The notes beneath the pieces were generated by a model. The model was not told where the DNA came from and made no database searches. It saw only the letters and a program-made list of their open reading frames with translations. The translations under genes and the position numbers were made by a program. Of a stretch of DNA of 11,540 nt, positions 7,629 through 11,540 are shown piece after piece (the stretch's first letter is position 1; each line of letters begins with the position of its first letter). The stretch spans positions 1-11,540 of the forward strand of contig JAANXG010000129.1 of the NCBI GenBank assembly GCA_018263405.1. The letters are read 5' to 3'. This DNA comes from Gammaproteobacteria bacterium (lineage in GTDB: Bacteria; Pseudomonadota; Gammaproteobacteria; Arenicellales; JAANXG01).

Positions 7629-7919
7629 TCAATCGCCGCCGGTTCGCTTGGCCGCAACAATCCCCTGGACAATCTGCTCGGGTATGTCCTCACAGTCTTC
7701 CTCGGAGTCGTAAAAATTATCACGGCACAAGGCGATCGACTGCTGATAGGTGTCTAGATATTGTTTACAGCAGTTACACATTTTGATGTGCCAATCAAAC
7801 ACGATACGCTGCTTTGTCGGCAGTTCACCGGCGAGATAGTCATCCAGGAATCCGTGCGCTTCTTTACAAGTTACCATCATGGGCACATATCGCATCATGA
7901 TTGATTTCGTTCGATTCAT
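7629..7919 (-). CDS. Small zinc-finger (ZAS/zf-HC2) anti-sigma factor
   Basis: The 96-residue protein has the zinc-binding anti-sigma signature: VTCKEAHGFLDDYLAGELP at 16-34, followed by H44-x3-C48-x2-C51 in HIKMCNCC. Proteins of this type hold an ECF sigma factor inactive by wrapping around it; some release it when the zinc site is oxidised. No transmembrane helix is visible, so it should be cytoplasmic. A further Cys50 lies inside the motif, and Cys18 and Cys65 are also present. The frame allows starts at 7919, 7898, 7880 or 7877. Related proteins usually begin one or two residues before the TCKE-like segment, which favours 7880 or 7877, but no start has a clear Shine-Dalgarno sequence. It lies 36 bases behind the sigma gene, so it is surely cotranscribed. 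Confidence 0.85.
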   Translation of the reverse strand: MNRTKSIMMRYVPMMVTCKEAHGFLDDYLAGELPTKQRIVFDWHIKMCNCCKQYLDTYQQSIALCRDNFYDSEEDCEDIPEQIVQGIVAAKRTGGD

Positions 7920-7955
7920 GATTCGTCAGTATATAATAGTGCGGCTTATACCGCA

Positions 7956-8564
7956 TTAGATTTCAACAGGATCCAACAACCGCTTCAGCGCCGCGCGGGC
8001 GCGGTGCAACCGCGTTTTAACCAATGAGGTGGATATCCCCAGTAGCTGCGCCGTTTCACTGGTGTTCAACTGCTCGATATCGCGCGCGATGACGATGGCC
8101 CGATAGTCGTTCGGCAGCCGTTCGATGGCGGCACGAACCGCCGCCCGGGTCCGGCCCTGCTCGTACATTTCTTCGATTTCCTCCACGCCGGCTATCGGGG
8201 CGTCTCCGACACGCATTCCATGTCCGTCAAAATCCGGCAACAATGGGTCCAGGGAATCCTCGCGGGCACGCTTTTGCGAACGCAGTCGCATCAAGGAAAC
8301 ATTCACCACAATACGGTGCAGCCATGTATTGAGCCCGGAACGTCCCTGAAATTGACCTATGTTCGAGTATGACTTCAACAATGCCTCCTGAAGGCAATCC
8401 TGGGCGTCGGCCTCATTTCCGGTAATTCTGCGTGCCACGGCCAACATTCGCCCGCCGAAGCGGCGGACCAGGTACTCGAAGCCGGCTTCGTCTCCTTCGA
8501 CGATTTTTCGGACGAGTTCGGATTCATCGACCTCGGCATACGCATTCTGTCTCCAGCCGTCCAT
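7956..8564 (-). CDS. ECF RNA polymerase sigma factor (RpoE-like, sigma-70 family)
   Basis: This 202-residue protein redirects RNA polymerase to ECF-type promoters. Region 2 spans about residues 13-96, with DESELVRKIVEGDEAGFEYL, DAQDCLQEALLKSY and GLNTWLHRIVVNVSLMRLR. Region 4 spans about 140-193, with IERLPNDYRAIVIARDIE, TAQLLGISTSLVKTRLHRARAAL, a standard helix-turn-helix. The linker between them is rather long (about 100-137) and acidic. There is no C-terminal extension. The partner anti-sigma factor follows 36 bases downstream. The ATG at 8562-8564 has no Shine-Dalgarno sequence and lies only 7 bases beyond the CATC of the promoter-like motif (8572-8598), which suggests a nearly leaderless transcript. 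A small hairpin, TGCGG-N6-CCGCA, lies between this gene and the anti-sigma gene. Confidence 0.93.
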   Translation of the reverse strand: MDGWRQNAYAEVDESELVRKIVEGDEAGFEYLVRRFGGRMLAVARRITGNEADAQDCLQEALLKSYSNIGQFQGRSGLNTWLHRIVVNVSLMRLRSQKRAREDSLDPLLPDFDGHGMRVGDAPIAGVEEIEEMYEQGRTRAAVRAAIERLPNDYRAIVIARDIEQLNTSETAQLLGISTSLVKTRLHRARAALKRLLDPVEI

Positions 8565-8571
8565 AAATTCA

Positions 8572-8598
8572 GATGCTCAAACAGGATGATCGGTTACA
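8572..8598 (-). promoter_or_regulatory. Candidate ECF promoter of the sigma/anti-sigma operon
   Basis: Reading the minus strand from 8598, TGTAACC (8598-8592) is followed by 16 bases and then CATC (8575-8572). An AAC core at -35 and a 16-base spacer are standard for ECF promoters. The identical pair with the identical spacing lies in front of the divergent gene at 8690-8716. Autoregulation is the simplest reading. Transcription would start within a few bases of the ATG. Confidence 0.62.
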
Positions 8599-8689
8599 AG
8601 TACCGTGACCATTGCGCTAACTTTCATAATTGGATAAGAACCTAATGATCAAGGATAGTTCACTGCCCTGGTACCCCAACAAATCAAGG

Positions 8690-8716
8690 TGTAACCAATC
8701 CGCCGTGCCGCGCATC
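8690..8716 (+). promoter_or_regulatory. Candidate ECF promoter of the small secreted protein gene
   Basis: TGTAACC (8690-8696), 16 bases, CATC (8713-8716) repeats the arrangement found in front of the divergent sigma gene. The similarity also continues slightly: TGTAACC is followed by RATC in both, and CATC by YRA. A start near 8723 would give a leader of about 67 bases before the ATG at 8790. Confidence 0.62.
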
Positions 8717-8789
8717 CAATGGATAACAGCGATAAAACGCTGCCATGCAAATACACATTTACGCGAACATTCGTGTGGAGGTTTTCCTG

Positions 8790-9005
8790 ATGATTACGAT
8801 TGAAAAAGCAAAGCAACTCGGTGCAACGATCCTGGTATTGGGCGCACTCGCCGCCGTCCCGTTCGGGGCAAATGCGATGGTGACGGGAGTGGATGTCAAG
8901 GGCGACGAGGCGGAGGGAGGGATCATGGTCCATAAGCAGCACCTGTCCGACGATTATGTGTATATCCCGAAGGTCGGCTACGTCAAAGTCAAGTCAGATT
9001 CCTAA
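8790..9005 (+). CDS. Small secreted protein of unknown function
   Basis: The 71-residue product begins MITIEKAKQLGATILVLGAL and continues to a signal-peptide cleavage site after ANA (residue 29), so the mature part would be about 42 residues in the periplasm or outside. The mature part (MVTGVDVKGDEAEGGIM..., ending GYVKVKSDS) is charged, has no cysteine and matches no family I recognise. The ATG at 8790 has a strong GGAGG (8777-8781) 8 bases before it. An in-frame ATG at 8745 would add a 15-residue leader that spoils the signal peptide and was rejected. The gene lies divergent from the ECF sigma gene behind a matching promoter-like motif, so it is probably a target of that sigma factor. A role in sensing or envelope stress is a guess. 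Confidence 0.78.
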   Translation: MITIEKAKQLGATILVLGALAAVPFGANAMVTGVDVKGDEAEGGIMVHKQHLSDDYVYIPKVGYVKVKSDS

Positions 9006-9023
9006 ACCGTAAACAGTATAATG

Positions 9024-9052
9024 CGGACGGGGGATTCGTGTCGCCCCGTCCG
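9024..9052. repeat. Strong hairpin behind the small secreted protein gene
   Basis: CGGACGGGG-N11-CCCCGTCCG is a perfect 9-bp, GC-rich stem with an 11-base loop, starting 19 bases after the stop codon. No T-run follows on the plus strand, so an intrinsic terminator is possible but not typical; it may instead protect the mRNA 3' end. A TATAAT hexamer (9017-9022) just before it has no convincing -35 partner. Confidence 0.5.
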
Positions 9053-9139
9053 TGCATGCGTGCCGACAACCCACGCAACGCCGACTGACGGGGTACACAC
9101 TAGGCATCACGTCTTCTTGTCCCAAATAACCCGGTCCTG

Positions 9140-9164
9140 GGGCGATATAAACGCCCTCTCTTTT
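9140..9164 (+). terminator. Weak intrinsic terminator candidate
   Basis: GGGCG (9140-9144), the loop ATATAAA and CGCCC (9152-9156) form a 5-bp stem followed by TCTCTTTT. It could end transcription from the small secreted protein gene. The stem is short, and the T-rich tail belongs to the tandem repeat that begins here. Confidence 0.3.
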
Positions 9165-9197
9165 ATTGCCCTCCCTTTTATTCCCCTCCCTTTTATT
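9153..9197. repeat. 15-base tandem repeat, three units
   Basis: Three adjoining 15-base units end in CTTTTATT: 9153-9167 (GCCCTCTCTTTTATT), 9168-9182 (GCCCTCCCTTTTATT) and 9183-9197 (CCCCTCCCTTTTATT). Each differs from its neighbour by one base. On the minus strand the unit is an AATAAAAGGGAGGG-like purine-rich sequence. It lies in the 332-base gap between 9006 and 9337, which I consider non-coding. Confidence 0.85.
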
Positions 9198-9212
9198 AAA
9201 ATCGAGTTCGGG

Positions 9213-9232
9213 CCTTGGTAGACCTTGGTAGA
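9213..9232. repeat. 10-base direct repeat, two units
   Basis: CCTTGGTAGA occurs twice in tandem (9213-9222 and 9223-9232), 15 bases after the 15-base array. Its significance is unknown. Together with the array it makes this gap repeat-rich. From 9233 to 9337 I see only the Shine-Dalgarno sequence of the next gene and a lone TATAAA at 9290-9295 without a -35. Confidence 0.7.
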
Positions 9233-9337
9233 GGGGCCTCGATGTCGACGACACACAGTACACGGTGCGGTCTTCCGTGACCTTCCGCGTATAAACAGAT
9301 AGAATATTTGCAGCTGGCTTCTCGGGAGCGCTACTTC

Positions 9338-9691
9338 ATGCCCGACGATAAAGACAAACTAGCCCAGGTGGTTGCCAACGCCCGACGCAACCGAACCGAT
9401 CGGGAAAAGGGCTATCGCGAGCGGGCGCTGAAGATGTATCCGTGGATTTGCGGCCGCTGTTCCCGTGAGTTCACCCGCCAAAACGTGCATGAGCTAACCG
9501 TTCATCATCGCGATCACAATCACGACAACAACCCGGAAGATGGGAGCAATTGGGAATTGCTGTGTGTCTACTGCCACGATAACGAACATGCCCGCTACGT
9601 CGACGCGTGTGGCAGCGGCCCGATCGAAGAGAGGTCCACAATAGCCACCCACCGCCCGTTTGAAGGATTGGCCGATTTACTGAAGAAGTAA
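9338..9691 (+). CDS. yajD: YajD-like HNH nuclease family protein
   Basis: The 117-residue protein closely resembles the small enterobacterial YajD. Its core runs GYRERALKMYPWICGRCSRE, then a segment with ELTVHHRDHNHDNNPEDGSN and WELLCVYCHDNEH. Zinc ligands are likely C38-x2-C41 and C76-x2-C79. The HNH nuclease centre uses the HH pair at 56-57, with Asn71 and the C-terminal His84 region. Nuclease activity is inferred from the fold; the physiological role of YajD is not established. The ATG at 9338 follows GGGAG (9324-9328) by 9 bases. An ATG-less extension to 9308 is possible but lacks support. The N-terminal 25 residues are charged and longer than in E. coli. It stands alone and is convergent with mipA. 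Confidence 0.92.
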   Translation: MPDDKDKLAQVVANARRNRTDREKGYRERALKMYPWICGRCSREFTRQNVHELTVHHRDHNHDNNPEDGSNWELLCVYCHDNEHARYVDACGSGPIEERSTIATHRPFEGLADLLKK

Positions 9692-9740
9692 CCCGTCCGG
9701 CGGAGGATAGCCCGCAAATCGTTCTCGTTCCAACGATACG

Positions 9741-9764
9741 AAAAGCCACGGGCGACGACGTGGC
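9741..9764 (-). terminator. Intrinsic terminator behind the MipA-like gene
   Basis: On the minus strand, GCCACG (9764-9759), an 8-base loop and CGTGGC (9750-9745) form a 6-bp GC-rich stem, followed directly by TTTT (9744-9741). It lies 15 bases behind the stop codon of the MipA/OmpV gene. On the plus strand the same stem has AAAA in front, so it might act weakly for the convergent yajD transcript, but there is no T-run on that side. Confidence 0.55.
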
Positions 9765-9778
9765 GCTTCGGGTCGACG

Positions 9779-10633
9779 TCAATAGCGCAGTGCCTCCGTA
9801 TCCGGCACCGTCACCATCCGCTTTGATTGTGCGAAGAACCAGGCGAACACGATACCTGCCGAGATGTTGCCGCTCCGCCTCACCAGCGGGCTGTCCCGGA
9901 ATACGGCGCCATCGACATTGTCGTAGCGGATAAACGCGCCAATCCAGTTGCGCCTCCGCCGCCCCTGCGCACTCAGCGTGAAACGGGTACCTGCATAGCC
10001 GCCGCTTGCGTTGAACGATGGCCGCGTGGCGGTTTCGAAAACCGGTTCCACGGTGTAGAAAAAGTCATGCAGCCGGTTCGACCCGAATTCAACGCCACCC
10101 GTTGTCCCTATTCGCCAATACCGGTCACCAAAGTACACGTGGCGCTGGTAGGTGAGCTTGGGCGATGCGGCCAGACCGATGTAATCGGGTGTCGAATCCA
10201 AGGCCAGGACGCCCCGAACGAGAAGCGTCAGGAATAATTTTTCCCGGTGCCTATCACGTTCCCAAAGGTCGATCGTCAGCGAGGGCCCGAGCTGGAACGT
10301 CGCATCCAGCTCCGGCATGCCTTCCCGCACATCGACGTCACCACCGGAAGACGGCACCGTGCCATCGGCGCTCAGGTCGAATCGTACGCGCTTCGATTCC
10401 AGGAAAATTCCGCGCACGCCTTCGTCGTCGACCTTCAACACTTCCCCGCGATAGACCGGATAGACAAAAGGCACGGGAAGAACTCGGTTGTCTTCCGCGC
10501 CGCGATAGTGCGGCAGACTAACGATGCCCCCGCCCGCGGCCAGCTCCCATAACGGCCGCTCCGCAGCCTTTACCTCGAACGTAAGGCCGGCGGATACAAA
10601 AACAGCGAGAATCGACGCTATAAATTTCTTCAC
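9779..10633 (-). CDS. MipA/OmpV family outer-membrane protein
   Basis: The 284-residue product starts with a signal peptide (MKKFIASILAVFVSAG, likely cleaved after VKA at residue 23). It then shows the family's beta-barrel pattern: PLWELAAGGGIVSLPHYRGAE, LPVPFVYPVYRGEVLKVDDEGVRG, VRFDLSADGTVPSS, REGMPELDATFQLGPSL and the C-terminal strand NISAGIVFAWFFAQ. MipA in E. coli is a scaffold for murein synthesis and hydrolysis enzymes, while OmpV-type proteins are also linked to antimicrobial uptake or adhesion; the role here is not determined. The start is GTG at 10631-10633, overlapping the SDR stop as GTGA, so translation is coupled. The C-terminus extends about 17 residues past the last barrel strand and does not end in an aromatic residue from that strand. 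A terminator follows 15 bases downstream. Confidence 0.88.
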   Translation of the reverse strand: MKKFIASILAVFVSAGLTFEVKAAERPLWELAAGGGIVSLPHYRGAEDNRVLPVPFVYPVYRGEVLKVDDEGVRGIFLESKRVRFDLSADGTVPSSGGDVDVREGMPELDATFQLGPSLTIDLWERDRHREKLFLTLLVRGVLALDSTPDYIGLAASPKLTYQRHVYFGDRYWRIGTTGGVEFGSNRLHDFFYTVEPVFETATRPSFNASGGYAGTRFTLSAQGRRRRNWIGAFIRYDNVDGAVFRDSPLVRRSGNISAGIVFAWFFAQSKRMVTVPDTEALRY

Positions 10634-11397
10634 GACACCGGTACCGTGTAATTCAATCCGAGCCGCCCGCCATCGGCGTAGATTGTCTGTCCAGTGACGT
10701 AAGACGCATCGTTCGACGCAAGAAAAGACGCGATCGAAGCGACTTCGCTCGGCGTACCGATGCGCCCCATGGGCGTCCGGGACAAAATCTTATTTCTTGC
10801 AGCGTCGTCGCTGGAGACCACGGATTCCAGCAGCTCGGTGAGAATGCTGCCCGGTCCGATTGCATTCACCCGGATGTTGTGCGCCGCCAAGCTCAAGGAC
10901 ATCAGTTTTGTGAGCTGAGCAACACCGCCTTTCGCCACCACGTAGGGCACCTGATTGGGAATCGCCACGACGGCATTCACCGAGGACATATTGATAATCG
11001 CTCCGCCCGATTCCTGCTTGACCATCCGCCGTGCCGAAGCCTGGCCGACTAAAAACATGCCTTTCAAATTGACCCGGAGTACCCGGTCAAAATCCTGCTC
11101 TTCGATATCCAAGAAATCGGCCGAGTGTACAATGGCCGCGTTGCTGACGGCGATATTCAGAGCGCCGAAATGACTAACTACCTGTTTAACCGCATCATCC
11201 ACAGCGGACTTGTCTCCTACATCTCCGTGAATGAACATCGTGCCGTGTCCGAGCCTGGACACTACCTGGTTGCCGCGTTCGCTGTCCAAGTCCAAGATTG
11301 CTACCTTGCTGCCATCCTCTACAAAACGCTCCACACACGCCAAACCGATTCCCTGTGCGCCGCCCGTGACCAATGCGACTTGATCTTTCAATCTCAC
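10630..11397 (-). CDS. Short-chain dehydrogenase/reductase (SDR family oxidoreductase)
   Basis: This is a classical 255-residue SDR with a Rossmann fold. Visible are the cofactor loop TGGAQGIG at 11-18, Asp36 at the end of strand 2 (favouring NAD over NADP), D60-V61, NAA at 86-88, Asn110, catalytic Ser138/139, Tyr152-x3-Lys156 and the PG at 182-183. The C-terminal YVTGQTIYADGG is standard. The substrate cannot be told from sequence. The start is GTG at 11395-11397, which has a full AGGAGG Shine-Dalgarno 5 bases upstream. The stop overlaps the GTG start of the MipA-like gene by 4 bases (GTGA), so the two form an operon. A repeat copy fills the upstream region, where only a weak promoter (TTGCAC-N16-TACAAA on the minus strand) is seen. 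Confidence 0.93.
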   Translation of the reverse strand: MRLKDQVALVTGGAQGIGLACVERFVEDGSKVAILDLDSERGNQVVSRLGHGTMFIHGDVGDKSAVDDAVKQVVSHFGALNIAVSNAAIVHSADFLDIEEQDFDRVLRVNLKGMFLVGQASARRMVKQESGGAIINMSSVNAVVAIPNQVPYVVAKGGVAQLTKLMSLSLAAHNIRVNAIGPGSILTELLESVVSSDDAARNKILSRTPMGRIGTPSEVASIASFLASNDASYVTGQTIYADGGRLGLNYTVPVS

Positions 11398-11432
11398 AAT
11401 ATCCTCCTGTTCAGGCTGTTTATTTGTAAGTT

Positions 11433-11529
11433 CTCAATAACCCCGTGCAAGAATGTGGGGGTAGGGTTGTCTTTCAGGGCTGTCGAAAGCACGGAGGCTT
11501 TCGCCAGAGCGTACAGGGAGGTATTGCAT
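11433..11529. repeat. Dispersed degenerate repeat, copy C, with hairpin
   Basis: This region matches copy A in its second half: GTGGG, then AGGGTTG, then CTTTCAGGGCT, one base shorter than in A. The first half is much degraded (CCCCGTGCAA). It continues with a perfect 7-bp hairpin, CGAAAGC (11484-11490)-N6-GCTTTCG (11497-11503), and may run on past GTACAGGGAGG to the window edge. It lies in the upstream region of the SDR gene; the hairpin is absent from copies A and B. Confidence 0.5.
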
Positions 11530-11540
11530 CCTTAGCTCCG

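Noticed and set aside
7930..7940. TATAAT on the plus strand between the anti-sigma and sigma genes
   Set aside because: No acceptable -35 lies 16-18 bases upstream, and the direction is antisense to the sigma gene. It is probably a chance AT-rich stretch.
9153..9197. CRISPR-like array
   Set aside because: The 15-base units adjoin directly without spacers and no cas genes are present.
8994..9263. Minus-strand open frame with an NKREG peptide repeated three times
   Set aside because: The peptide repeat is simply the translation of the 15-base tandem DNA repeat. The frame crosses two hairpins, resembles no protein I recognise and has only a weak GGAAGA upstream of a GTG. I treat the gap as non-coding, with modest certainty.

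Overview
The window looks like chromosomal DNA of a gammaproteobacterium. One strand carries the order rnr, rlmB, pncC, thpR, recA, recX, alaS, with a divergent tRNA-Leu(CAG) in front of rnr. RlmB, RecA, RNase R and the YajD-like protein all read as proteobacterial, and the YajD-like protein is especially close to the enterobacterial one. A methanotroph-like or otherwise non-enteric gammaproteobacterium is a guess from general impression; nothing in the window proves the genus.

Bases 1-5905 (minus strand) hold a compact RNA-metabolism and DNA-repair block: RNase R, the 23S rRNA methyltransferase RlmB, the NMN deamidase PncC, the LigT-like phosphodiesterase ThpR, RecA, RecX and the first 53 codons of AlaS. 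The rnr/rlmB pair overlaps by 4 bases and rlmB/pncC by 8, and pncC/thpR are 14 bases apart, so these four genes are probably one transcript. recA follows after about 110 bases. No canonical LexA box (CTG-N10-CAG) was found in front of recA.

Bases 5899-7606 (plus strand) hold a strong sigma-70 type promoter that overlaps the rnr start codon, then tRNA-Leu(CAG), then a 481-residue protein. Its centre reads as a permuted NlpC/P60-like (YiiX-type) cysteine hydrolase, and its long N- and C-terminal parts are unrecognised.

Bases 7629-9005 are the most interesting part. An ECF sigma factor and a small soluble zinc-binding anti-sigma factor lie on the minus strand, and a 71-residue secreted protein of unknown function lies divergently on the plus strand. 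Both divergent starts are preceded by the same two-part motif, TGTAACC-N16-CATC. This suggests that the sigma factor activates its own operon and the secreted protein gene. The sigma gene would then have an almost leaderless transcript.

Bases 9006-9337 are non-coding and hold a hairpin, a 15-base tandem repeat (three units) and a 10-base direct repeat. A YajD-like HNH protein follows on the plus strand. On the minus strand an SDR oxidoreductase gene overlaps the gene for a MipA/OmpV outer-membrane protein by 4 bases, and a likely terminator follows. Three degenerate copies of a dispersed intergenic repeat occur near bases 206, 6111 and 11433; the last carries a perfect 7-bp hairpin.
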